DNA from: G963704535 sp963704535 | Lineage (GTDB): Bacteria > Chloroflexota > Chloroflexia > Chloroflexales > Roseiflexaceae | DNA: 64,000 nucleotides | Direction: 5' to 3' | Assembly: GCA_963704535.1 (NCBI GenBank) | Contig: OY969916.1 | Span: forward strand, 3,348,001-3,412,000 | Shown: in pieces, positions 9,601 to 19,553 of the stretch | Layout of the letters: the number at the start of each line of letters is the position of its first letter | Numbering within the stretch: the stretch's first letter is position 1 | The notes under the pieces: model-generated | The model's input: the letters and a program-made list of their open reading frames with translations, nothing else | Told to the model about the DNA's origin: nothing | Databases searched by the model: none | Translations under genes and position numbers: made by a program

Positions 9601-9704
9601 TATCAATCGTTGCGAATGACCATCCGATACCCACGTTACCCGTATGTTATAATTCGGGGTAGCCGCGCCCCTGGACGGGCGACGGACAACTGACAACTGA
9701 CAAA

Positions 9705-9723
9705 GGGCGTATTGCATACGCCC
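9705..9723. repeat. GGGCGTATTGCATACGCCC palindrome
   Basis: This 19-base palindrome is embedded in GACAACT heptamers upstream of the mutase gene. A longer 27-base version occurs at 24793-24819 at the end of recR. Confidence 0.8.
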
Positions 9724-9759
9724 CGACAACTGACACGAGATCACTGCGAGGAGGCAGAG

Positions 9760-11433
<1,674 letters not shown>

Positions 11434-11440
11434 GACAAGG

Positions 11441-11498
11441 TCAGTAGTCAGTAGTCAGTAGTCAGTAGTCAGTTGCGGCGCAACTGACTACTGACTAC
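11441..11498. repeat. GTCAGTA heptamer array ending in a 41-base palindrome
   Basis: Four or more exact GTCAGTA heptamers run into a perfect palindrome at 11458-11498, with a 20-base stem around one G. The element lies between the convergent mutase and receiver-HTH genes and is flanked by AGACAAGGT (left) and GGAACCT (right), which resemble the ends of the MITE-like family. As RNA, either strand would form a very stable hairpin, so bidirectional termination is plausible. Confidence 0.8.
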
Positions 11499-11504
11499 GG
11501 AACC

Positions 11505-12329
11505 TCAGATCCGCCCGTTCGACAGCAGATACAGCCCCACCACCAGCAGCAGCACCACCACCGCCATCATCGCGGCGAGGGGCATCGGGAAGAGCGGCCG
11601 CGTGGGGATGGCCGGCAGCGCGAGCTTCCGGCCGAGCAATTCATTCAGATCAAGCCCAAGGTAGGCGCTGTAAACCTTGAGCGCCGGGCGGAGTTGAGTG
11701 CGCGGCACGTAACTCCAGTTCTCCTGCTCGATCGCCTGCAAAAACTCCCAGCGAATTCTACAGACCCGCTCGACCTGGTGCAGCGAGAGGCCACGCGTCT
11801 GGCGGGCCTCGCGCAGTTGATCGCCCACACGCAGTTGAGGGCCGGCGAGCTGCGGCTGCGCGGGCATCGCCGATGCGGCTGCCTGCACCTGGTACGCGTT
11901 GACCAAGGCCGCCAGATGCGGGTCGCTTTTCGGTCCCGGCCGGGTCTCCGAGCGCTCTTGCGCGTGCTCGGCCCGACGCAGCACGGCCTCGATGCGCGCG
12001 TGCAGTTGCGTCATGCTGAATGGTTTGATGACGTAATCGTCGGCCCCCGCGTCAAGCCCGTTCACGACGTCGGGGTCGGCGCCCTTCGCCGTCAGCATGA
12101 TCACCGGCACGGAAGAGCAGGCCCGGATCTGGCGGCACAGCTCCCACCCGCTGATCTGCGGCATCATCACATCGAGCAGGATCAGGTCGGGCCGAGCCAG
12201 GAGAAATTGCCGCAGCGCCAGCAGCCCGTCCTGAACATAATCCACCTCGTAGCCGAAGCCACGGAGCTGGTAGATAAGCAACTTGCCGATCGCCGGCTCG
12301 TCGTCCACAACCATTACTTTGGTCGTCAT
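11505..12329 (-). CDS. Receiver - RodZ-like HTH - transmembrane regulator
   Basis: This 274-residue protein joins three modules. Residues 1-120 are a receiver domain (VVDDEPAIG, phospho-Asp D53 in LLDVMMPQ, T80, K102 in VIKPF). Residues about 167-232 form an HTH_25/RodZ-like helix-turn-helix (VGDQLREARQTRGLSLHQVE ... AYLGLDLNELLGR). Residues about 250-269 are a transmembrane helix, with almost nothing beyond it. The DNA- or protein-binding domain would thus be held at the membrane inner face and controlled by phosphorylation. It lies 87 bases after the HEAT protein on the same strand, suggesting a two-gene operon. No cognate kinase is adjacent. Confidence 0.85.
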   Translation of the reverse strand: MTTKVMVVDDEPAIGKLLIYQLRGFGYEVDYVQDGLLALRQFLLARPDLILLDVMMPQISGWELCRQIRACSSVPVIMLTAKGADPDVVNGLDAGADDYVIKPFSMTQLHARIEAVLRRAEHAQERSETRPGPKSDPHLAALVNAYQVQAAASAMPAQPQLAGPQLRVGDQLREARQTRGLSLHQVERVCRIRWEFLQAIEQENWSYVPRTQLRPALKVYSAYLGLDLNELLGRKLALPAIPTRPLFPMPLAAMMAVVVLLLVVGLYLLSNGRI

Positions 12330-12416
12330 AGGTCACCTCTTCCCCTCCCTTGAGGATTGTGAGATTGGAGATGGGCGAAGAGTGAGGCACCAGTTCAGAT
12401 CCCCATTCTCCAATCG

Positions 12417-15400
12417 CTACACGCCCTCCCAGCCGTGACGAAGCGCCAGTATCGCTCGTTCGCGCACGACCGGCATCTCGGTGACATCTTCGGCCAGGTG
12501 GCTGAGCACCAGCCAGGACTCGACCCCGCCAATCTGGCCGAGTGCCCCGATACAGCGCAGTCGTACCGCGCTTGCTGTCCCCCGCCGTTCCGCCAGCCGG
12601 ATGAACGCCGGCCGCGCGGTAGTGGTCCCGGCGCGCGCCAGTGTCTCGGCGGCGCGACAGCGCAGTTGGATCTCGTCGTCATCATCCTCAAGAATGTGCA
12701 GCAGCGCTGGGCCGGCGGCACCGGCCAGGTGCTCGTTCAGCCGCAGGCGCAGCGTCAGCGGGCACGAGCGATCGGCCAGCAGCGCCAGCAGGTCGTCCGG
12801 CTTGGTCGTCGTCTCGATCAGGTGCTCCAGCGCCTGTAGCTGGAGTGGGAGCACGCTGTGCTCCAGGTAGGTCCGTAGCAGCGGCCGGTAGCTATCGCCG
12901 CCGATACGCAGCAGCGTGCCGACGGCCTGGAGCCGCAGTGCGTGGTCGAAGTTCGGGTTCTGGGTGATACGCACCAGCATTGGGGCCACGCTGGCATCGC
13001 CCAGGTCGGCCAGCGCGGAGATCGCCGCCTGCACGACTGGAGTCAGCTCATCCTGACAGTAACGCAGCAGCAGTGGGAGCGCTTCGCGGTCGAGCGACCA
13101 GCCAAGCGCGCGCAGGGCGCCGGCGATGATCGGGGCCGGTGGCCGCTCGCGGCGCAGCAGATCGCGCAGAAACCGGCGCGCCTCGTCACTCATCGTGCTG
13201 GGCAAGTACTCGGCGGCCATGCCACGCAGCGCGGTGTCTTCCGCCTCATTGTGGATCAGCTGGAGGAGGGCAGCCTCCGTCGCCGGATCGTCCAACAGGC
13301 CAAGCGCCAGCACCGCCTGGGAGCGCAGATGCCCATCGACGCCCGGTTCTTCGATGATCTGGCGCAGCAGCGGGATCGCCGCCAGCGCGCCGCGCTGCCC
13401 CAGCCCCTCCGCCAGCGCGCCGCGGGTGAACGGGTCGATGCGCTCGTATACCAGGCCCCGCGCCATCACCTGCTCGCCGGCCGGGTGGTCCACCAGCCGC
13501 TGCACAATCAGCCAGCGGGTCTGCGAGCTGACTTCCTCGGCGCCCAGCAGGTAGCCGAGCGCCTCGGCGCTGGCCTCGCCTTCGACCTCGGCCAGCGCAT
13601 CGACGATCGCGGCGGTCGCGCCACCGCTGCCGCCATCCAGCAAGGCCGCCAGCAGCGCCGCCCGCACGGTGTTGCCACCGATCGCGACCAGCACCCGCGC
13701 GGTCCCGATGCGCACCTGATCGGCCTCGCCGACCAGAAATTCGGCCAGCGTGGTCGGCCGTTCGGCGGGCGTGGGGCTGCCGACGAGCGCCGCCGCCAGC
13801 CGCCGCGCGATCGGCTGCGGAAAGCCAGGTTCATCCAGGCACGCCTGCGCCGGCTGCTTGAAGAGCCGCGGCGCGAGGCCGCGCTGGAGGCGCCCCAGCG
13901 CTTCGGCGCCCAGCAGCGCGCTCAGGGGGGCGATGGCCTGATCGCCGCCGGCGCGGCCGATCGCCCGCACCAACGCCAGCGTCAGATCGACGTCGTAGAC
14001 CGCATCGTCGAGGACTCGCAGCAGCACGCCCACCCGCTCTGCCGAGGCCGCCAGGCCATCGCAGATCGATGCCGCCAGTGTCGGCGGCGTCGCCGGGTCG
14101 AGCAGCAGCCGGCACAGCTCCTCGACCGCCATGGCCGCGCCGATCGCGGCGGCGCTGCGGGCGGCGGCAGCGCGCACTTCGAGGTGATAGCGCGCATCGC
14201 CGACGACCTTGAGCAGGTGCATGGTGCCGGTCGGGTCCTGGCCGAGCGCCAGCGCCGCCCGGATACGCGCATACAGCGGCAGCGTCAGGTCGGCGGCGCA
14301 GTGCTCTAGGAGCGGGGCCGCGCCACGCACCAGGTGCGCGCCCAAGCGCCGGATCGCGCCTAAGCGTACATCCCAGGTGGTGCTCTCATCCAGCGCCGCG
14401 CGGCTCAACGCGGCGTAGGCCCGATCGGGATCGCGGCGACCGAGCGCATCCAGCGCCCCGGCGCGAATCTCAGCCACCTCGTCGACCAGCGCGTGCTCGA
14501 TCACTGTCAAAGCCGACGGCTGCGCGCTGGCCTCCACCAGCGCCAGCGCCGCCTGCCGGGTGGTGGGCGGCAGCGCCTGATTATCGAGCAGCGCGACGGC
14601 GATACGCAGTAGGCGCGCGCCGCCGCACGCGGAGCCGACCAGCGTGGGCAGCGCTTCGGTCATCGTCAGCGGGCTCAACTGCTGATGGTGGGCCGGGCCG
14701 CGCAGGGCATGAACGAAGATCCAGCGCGCGCGAGCCAGGGGCTCGGCCGGGAGCGCCGGCGCAACATAGCCCTCCGGTGCCGACCACGACACCAACAGAT
14801 CGGCCAGATCCCACGCGAACGGCTCCGAGACTGCGGCGTAGGCCAGGCGCTCAAGACGCGGCAGCGCCATGTCGCGCGGAAGAAGCTCGAACAACCGCAG
14901 CAGGAAACGGCGCGCGCGCTCGTCGGCGGCAGCGACCTCCAGGCAGGCGTCCAGCGCCGGCGCGCACTCGATCAGCAGCTCGCGAGCGCGCGTTGCCGGC
15001 CCGTCTTCGCCCGGTACGAGCTGGGCCAGGGCGCCGATCACGCGCAGCGACCAGGTCGCGCTATGCGGGGCGCGCTCGCGCAGGCAGCGCCCCAACGTCA
15101 GAATTTCCTTGGCGCCGAGCTGGCCGGAGCGCCAGAGTGCCTGGTAGAGCGGCGTCGGATCGTCAAGCGTCGTGGCGACCAGCAGCGCCACCTCGGCCCG
15201 CTCGGTGGGATCGAGGACCTGGAGCAGATCCAACCGGCCCTCGTCGACGAGCTGGCGCGCTGCCAGGTAGCGGCGCATCTGGGCGTGGACGAAATGTGGC
15301 CCGCCGTCGGCACCCTGCTCCAGCAGGCCGGGGAACACTCGGGATGGCCGCTCGTTGTAGGCGGCCAGCAATTGAAGCTCCGCGACAGCGGGCGCCTGCG

Positions 15401-16250
15401 GAAGCTCGCCGGCCGGGAGGTCGAGCGCGCGGGCCAGCGCGCGGGCGTAGAGATCGGAGCGCGCCGGCGGCAACTCGGGCCAGGGCGCCAGCCAGGCCAG
15501 CAGCGCCGCCTCGAATAACCGCTCGCCAAACGCGCGGAGCCGGCCATCGAGCACCTCAGTAATTGGCGCCCGATGCTCGGCGGGAACCAACCGCTCGATC
15601 CAGCCGGCCAGCAGCGGTGGAGTCGGCGGCACGATCGTCAAAGCCGCGAACCCGGCCCACGCCGGCTCCTCCTGCGGCAGGGCGACCGCCAACTGAGCCA
15701 CCGGGCCGCCTAGCGACATCTCGCACAGCGCCGCCCGCCACAACTTACGGCGCTCCAGCGACAGCTCCTCCCAGCCGGAAACGAGTAGGAGCCACCTGCC
15801 ACGCTGGTCGGATTCATCCGACCTCGTCAGGCGCAGGCGCTGGAGGATATTGAGCGGCCCGCGCTGCTCTGCCACCTGGCCGGCCGCCTGAAGGCTGGCC
15901 GTGATCAGATCGGTCGGGGCCGAGCGGCCGTCGTCGAGCCGCGGAAGGGCCAGCAGCACCGGCGCCGGCGCGGCTTCGTCGCCCGCGGCCCAGGCGAGCG
16001 CGAGCTGCTGAAGCGCCAGCCGCCGCCCGCTGCCGGAAGCCCCGGCGAGCGCCACACGCGGCGAGGCCAGCAGCGCCTCGCCAAGCGTACGGGGCAGGCC
16101 ACCAGGCCCGACCAACGACAGCGGCAGCTCAGCCAGGGCGGGGAACACACGCAGAATCGCATCTTGACCGATCTCATCCGCAAGCTTACGGCGGTAGGCA
16201 CGCAGGTCATGTTGCTGGCGAAAATGTCCGACGACGTTGAGAGCGACCAT
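12417..16250 (-). CDS. NACHT-like NTPase-fold protein with HEAT repeats
   Basis: This 1277-residue protein has an NTPase-like N-terminal third and a long array of HEAT repeats (about residues 480-1270; for example GDASVAPMLVRITQNPNFDHALRLQAVGTL). The P-loop position reads ALAGASGSGRRLAL (about 68-80), with Arg-Arg where Lys-Ser/Thr is normal, and the Walker B position reads RWLLLVSGWEEL, so nucleotide binding may be weakened or lost. A region resembling the winged-helix part of STAND proteins follows (RSDLYARALARALDL). I chose the ATG at 16250, which has GGGGGAAG upstream, over one at 16331. The overall plan resembles STAND sensors; the trigger and effector are unknown. Confidence 0.75.
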   Translation of the reverse strand: MVALNVVGHFRQQHDLRAYRRKLADEIGQDAILRVFPALAELPLSLVGPGGLPRTLGEALLASPRVALAGASGSGRRLALQQLALAWAAGDEAAPAPVLLALPRLDDGRSAPTDLITASLQAAGQVAEQRGPLNILQRLRLTRSDESDQRGRWLLLVSGWEELSLERRKLWRAALCEMSLGGPVAQLAVALPQEEPAWAGFAALTIVPPTPPLLAGWIERLVPAEHRAPITEVLDGRLRAFGERLFEAALLAWLAPWPELPPARSDLYARALARALDLPAGELPQAPAVAELQLLAAYNERPSRVFPGLLEQGADGGPHFVHAQMRRYLAARQLVDEGRLDLLQVLDPTERAEVALLVATTLDDPTPLYQALWRSGQLGAKEILTLGRCLRERAPHSATWSLRVIGALAQLVPGEDGPATRARELLIECAPALDACLEVAAADERARRFLLRLFELLPRDMALPRLERLAYAAVSEPFAWDLADLLVSWSAPEGYVAPALPAEPLARARWIFVHALRGPAHHQQLSPLTMTEALPTLVGSACGGARLLRIAVALLDNQALPPTTRQAALALVEASAQPSALTVIEHALVDEVAEIRAGALDALGRRDPDRAYAALSRAALDESTTWDVRLGAIRRLGAHLVRGAAPLLEHCAADLTLPLYARIRAALALGQDPTGTMHLLKVVGDARYHLEVRAAAARSAAAIGAAMAVEELCRLLLDPATPPTLAASICDGLAASAERVGVLLRVLDDAVYDVDLTLALVRAIGRAGGDQAIAPLSALLGAEALGRLQRGLAPRLFKQPAQACLDEPGFPQPIARRLAAALVGSPTPAERPTTLAEFLVGEADQVRIGTARVLVAIGGNTVRAALLAALLDGGSGGATAAIVDALAEVEGEASAEALGYLLGAEEVSSQTRWLIVQRLVDHPAGEQVMARGLVYERIDPFTRGALAEGLGQRGALAAIPLLRQIIEEPGVDGHLRSQAVLALGLLDDPATEAALLQLIHNEAEDTALRGMAAEYLPSTMSDEARRFLRDLLRRERPPAPIIAGALRALGWSLDREALPLLLRYCQDELTPVVQAAISALADLGDASVAPMLVRITQNPNFDHALRLQAVGTLLRIGGDSYRPLLRTYLEHSVLPLQLQALEHLIETTTKPDDLLALLADRSCPLTLRLRLNEHLAGAAGPALLHILEDDDDEIQLRCRAAETLARAGTTTARPAFIRLAERRGTASAVRLRCIGALGQIGGVESWLVLSHLAEDVTEMPVVRERAILALRHGWEGV

Positions 16251-16644
16251 TTTCTTCCCCCATTGTGGAGAGCGGGAGGCCAGAGACTCTACGTGAATAA
16301 ACGATCCCGCCGCGTGTGTATCGCGTAGCACACGCTGACGAAATCGTCACTCCGAAAAACGTACGGGCACGGCATGCCGTGCCTCGACCAGCGCCTGGGA
16401 TACTTTGGAACCATCGTGATTCCGGCCAAAATCCACCCTCATGGTATCCACCGGAGTAGGTGAGCGACAAGGTATACACGTTACATTGCCATTACATCGG
16501 TCGCGCGCCGCATGACGAAAAAGGCGCTATCATGACTCTAAAGTCTTTAAGAAAAGAATCGGAAAGGGAGGGGCAAGGGGAGGGCAGCCCTCCCCTTAAA
16601 CCCCACCCCATCCCGTCACCCGAAATGCGCTAGGGAGCGAAGGC
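16251..16644. other. Divergent intergenic region with a G-rich repeat
   Basis: Nearly 400 bases separate the divergent HEAT protein and helicase genes. Promoters of both should lie here, but I see no strong -35/-10 pair. Bases 16557-16620 are a G-rich repeat copy (core GGGGAGGGCAGCCCTCCCC) ending just before the helicase start. Confidence 0.55.
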
Positions 16645-19515
16645 ATGCGCTTTACCGAGGCACAAAAGCAAGCGATCCAGACCGACGAGGTCGATCTGGT
16701 GGTGGTGGCCGGCGCCGGCAGCGGCAAGACGCGCGTGCTGGTCGAGCGCTACCTCCGGCTGCTGGAGCGCTACGAGCCCGACCGGCTGCTGGCGATCACA
16801 TTCACCGACAAGGCCGCGCGCGAGATGCGCGCCCGCGTACGCGATGCGCTTGAGCGCCAGGCGCGGGCCGCAACGGGCACGCAGCGCGCGCACTGGGAGC
16901 AACGACGCGCCGAGATCGAAGCCGCCCATATCGGCACCATCCACAGCTTCTGCGCGGCGCTGCTGCGGGCGCACCCGGCCGAGACCGGCCTGGACCCGGC
17001 GTTCAGGGTGCTCGACGAGGTGGAGGCCGCGCTGCTGCTGCACGAAAGCATCAACGCGGCGCTGGCGGCTGACATTCCAGGCGCGCATGCCCATCAGGTT
17101 GCGGCGTTGGATGAGTTCGGCCCCGGCGAGCTGCGCGAGATACTGGTGGGGATGGTGCAAGGCGGCAGCGCGGTTCGAGCGGCGATCACGACGCTGCCGG
17201 ATCAGCCCGACGCGCTGCTGGAGCGCTGGCGCGCGGCGCTGGAGCAGGGCCGGCGCGCCGCACTCGACGAGCTGCTGGCCGACCCACGCTGGCGCGCGGC
17301 CAGCGATACGTTCTGGAGCCTGGTGCCGCAGGCGCCGCGCGGCGACCGGCTGGCCGAGCAGTTCGAGGCACTCGCGCCGCTGCTGCGCGCCCTCGCCGCC
17401 GGCGACGATCTCCTGGCCGGTCGCGAGGGGCTGGTGGCGCTGGACGCGATCAAGCTCAACGTCGGCGTGGCGCGGGCCTGGGGCGGAGCAGACCGGCTGG
17501 GCGCGGCGAAAGCCTGCCTGGGAACACTGCGCGAGCCCTACCGCCAGCACGCCGCGCTGCTCCAGGCGCCATGGGACGAAGGGCTGGAGCGCCGCGCCGC
17601 CCAAGCAGTGTTGAGCGTGGCCGCGTTCTACCGCCGCGCGCTCGGTCGGTACGCCGCCGACAAATCGGCCCAAGAGGCGCTTGACTTCGATGACCTGGAG
17701 ACGCGCGCCATCCGGCTGCTGAACCAGCACCCGACCGTGCGCTCACGCTGGCAGCAGGACCTGGCGGCGATCCTGGTGGACGAGTTCCAGGACACCAACG
17801 CCGAGCAGCGCGACCTGGTGTACGCCCTAGCCAGCTACACCGACCGCCGACCACCGACCACCGACCACCAACACCTGTATGGCGACCCCTCCGTGGGCGC
17901 CCCCCCTGTGGCCCCCTCCGTGGGCGCCCCCCCTGTGGCCCCCTCCGTGGGCGCCCCCGCTGGTCGCCTCTTCGTCGTCGCCGACGGCAAGCAGTCGATC
18001 TACCGCTTTCGCGGCGCGGACGTGGGCGTCTTCGCGGGCGTGCGCGCGGCGGTGCGCGCCGGTGGCGGGCAGGAGATCAATCTGGACATCTCATTCCGGG
18101 CGCACCGCCGGCTGGTGGCGCTGGTCAACTACACATTCGAGCGTATCATGCGCCGCGAGCGCCCGCCACTGCCCTACGAGATGCCGTTCGAGGAGCTGCG
18201 AGAACACCGCGAGCCTTCGCCGCACCCGCTCGCGCTCGAAATCCACATCGTCCCGGCGCCCGGCAAAGACCAGGCGCTGCTGGCCGCACGCGCAGATGCC
18301 CGGCGCTACGAGGCGCGTCTACTGGCGGGGCGGCTGCGCGAGCTGGTGGAGCGGCGCGAGCCGCTGGTTGCGGAGGCCGGCGCGTGGCAGTCGGCGGCCT
18401 ATGGCGACATCGCGCTGCTGTTCCAAGCCTCCACGGCGTTCGGCACCTACGAGGAGGCCCTGCGCGCCGAGGGCATCCCCTTCCTGACAACCGCCGGCCG
18501 CGGCTACTACGGACGCAACGAGGTGCGCGACCTGATCCACCTGCTGCGCTTCCTGCACGACCCCGGCGACGACTACACACTCGTCGGGGTGCTGCGCTCG
18601 CCGCTCTTCGCCCTCGACGACGCCACGATCCTGCGACTGCGCCTGGCCAACCAAGATAGCCTCTGGGCTGCAATTGAAAATGAAGAATTGAAAATTGAGA
18701 ATGAATTATCCAGCGACTTCTCAATTCTCAATTCTCAATTCTCAATTCTCAATTTCGCTCGCGATGTGCTGAAGAGCCTGCTGGCACTGCGCGGCCGGGT
18801 GCCAGTGGTCGAGCTGCTGCGGGCGGCGCTGCACGAGACCGGCTACCTGGCCACGATCAGCGGCCTGCGCGACGGCGAGCGGCGGCGCGCCAACGTCGAG
18901 AAGCTGCTTGACGCCGCGCGGCGGGTCGGCGGAGCGGGGTTGGCATCGTTCAACGCCTACCTTGAGGCGCTCCTAAACGTAGAGGCGCGCGAGGGCGAGG
19001 CGCCGCTGGAGGGTGGTGATGCCGTGCGCCTGATGACCGTGCATCGGGCCAAAGGGCTTGAATTTCCGATCGTTGTGCTGCCGGAGCTGGGGCGGATGCC
19101 CCCGGCGAAAAGCGCGACCTGGCTGGCTCCAGGCGGCGCCGGCCTGGCGCTGAAGCTGCGCGACGGCTCCGCCTGGGTCCAGCCGGTCGCCTACCAGCTC
19201 GCGCTGGCCGCCGAGGAGCACATGGAGCGGGCCGAGCGCCAGCGCCTGGCCTACGTGGCCCTGACACGCGCACAGGACTACCTCATCCTGGCTGGGCAGC
19301 AGCGCGCCAGCAGCGGCAACGACTGGCTCTCCTGGCTACTCGACGCGCTGGGCTGGCCTTGGGAGGCCGGCGGCCCGCCCGAAGGCCGCCAGCTAGTGGC
19401 CGGCGGCGCGCTGGAGGCGCTGGTGCGACGCTACCCAGCCCCCACACACCCGTTCGACGAGCTGTCGGAGACCCTGACGGGGTGGGATCTCCTCTCTGGA
19501 AAAAAGGGGGGTTGA
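16645..19515 (+). CDS. UvrD/RecB-like superfamily 1A helicase with repeat insertions
   Basis: This 956-residue protein has all main helicase motifs: Q-motif TEAQKQAI, Walker A VVAGAGSGKTRVL, ITFTDKAAREM (Ia), TIHSFCAALL, Walker B ILVDEFQDTN, VADGKQSIYRFRGAD (III), VRLMTVHRAKGLEFP (V) and YVALTRAQDYL (VI). The length and order are AddA/RecB-like, but no PD-(D/E)XK nuclease domain follows. Two repeat blocks lie inside the coding frame: heptamers plus a 27-base tandem repeat (17840-17965) between motifs II and III, and ATTGAGA heptamers (18671-18754) in domain 2. The last codons (GKKGG and stop) come from a G-rich palindromic repeat, so the C-terminus may be cut short. Likely role: DNA unwinding in repair. 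Confidence 0.87.
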   Translation: MRFTEAQKQAIQTDEVDLVVVAGAGSGKTRVLVERYLRLLERYEPDRLLAITFTDKAAREMRARVRDALERQARAATGTQRAHWEQRRAEIEAAHIGTIHSFCAALLRAHPAETGLDPAFRVLDEVEAALLLHESINAALAADIPGAHAHQVAALDEFGPGELREILVGMVQGGSAVRAAITTLPDQPDALLERWRAALEQGRRAALDELLADPRWRAASDTFWSLVPQAPRGDRLAEQFEALAPLLRALAAGDDLLAGREGLVALDAIKLNVGVARAWGGADRLGAAKACLGTLREPYRQHAALLQAPWDEGLERRAAQAVLSVAAFYRRALGRYAADKSAQEALDFDDLETRAIRLLNQHPTVRSRWQQDLAAILVDEFQDTNAEQRDLVYALASYTDRRPPTTDHQHLYGDPSVGAPPVAPSVGAPPVAPSVGAPAGRLFVVADGKQSIYRFRGADVGVFAGVRAAVRAGGGQEINLDISFRAHRRLVALVNYTFERIMRRERPPLPYEMPFEELREHREPSPHPLALEIHIVPAPGKDQALLAARADARRYEARLLAGRLRELVERREPLVAEAGAWQSAAYGDIALLFQASTAFGTYEEALRAEGIPFLTTAGRGYYGRNEVRDLIHLLRFLHDPGDDYTLVGVLRSPLFALDDATILRLRLANQDSLWAAIENEELKIENELSSDFSILNSQFSILNFARDVLKSLLALRGRVPVVELLRAALHETGYLATISGLRDGERRRANVEKLLDAARRVGGAGLASFNAYLEALLNVEAREGEAPLEGGDAVRLMTVHRAKGLEFPIVVLPELGRMPPAKSATWLAPGGAGLALKLRDGSAWVQPVAYQLALAAEEHMERAERQRLAYVALTRAQDYLILAGQQRASSGNDWLSWLLDALGWPWEAGGPPEGRQLVAGGALEALVRRYPAPTHPFDELSETLTGWDLLSGKKGG
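17840..17965 (+). repeat. CCGACCA heptamers plus 27-base tandem repeat inside helicase gene
   Basis: Five heptamers of CCGACCA type (17840-17874) are followed by 2.7 copies of a 27-base unit encoding PSVGAPPVA. The block is in frame and adds a flexible loop of about 40 residues between helicase motifs II and III. Confidence 0.85.
18671..18754 (+). repeat. ATTGAGA heptamer inverted array inside helicase gene
   Basis: Heptamers of AATTGAA/AATTGAG type run in one direction, then TCAATTC heptamers run back, so the RNA could fold on itself. The block encodes low-complexity sequence (ENEELKIENE, then repeats of NSQFSIL) and keeps the helicase frame open. Confidence 0.88.
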
Positions 19516-19548
19516 GGGGGCAGCCCCCTCAGTCTCTCCCCAAACAAA
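19493..19548. repeat. G-rich palindromic repeat supplying helicase stop codon
   Basis: This is a copy in reverse orientation with core TTGAGGGGGCAGCCCCCTCA and an AAAAAAGGGGGG arm. The helicase stop TGA at 19513 lies inside the core, and the next gene starts six bases after the element. Confidence 0.8.
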
Positions 19549-19553
19549 GACCT

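Noticed and set aside
12942..14309. Long plus-strand open frame inside the HEAT protein gene
   Set aside because: It is antisense to regular HEAT repeats and has no ribosome site or family features.
17875..17965. Possible CRISPR-like array
   Set aside because: The 27-base units are contiguous with no spacers, in frame inside a helicase gene; this is a coding tandem repeat.
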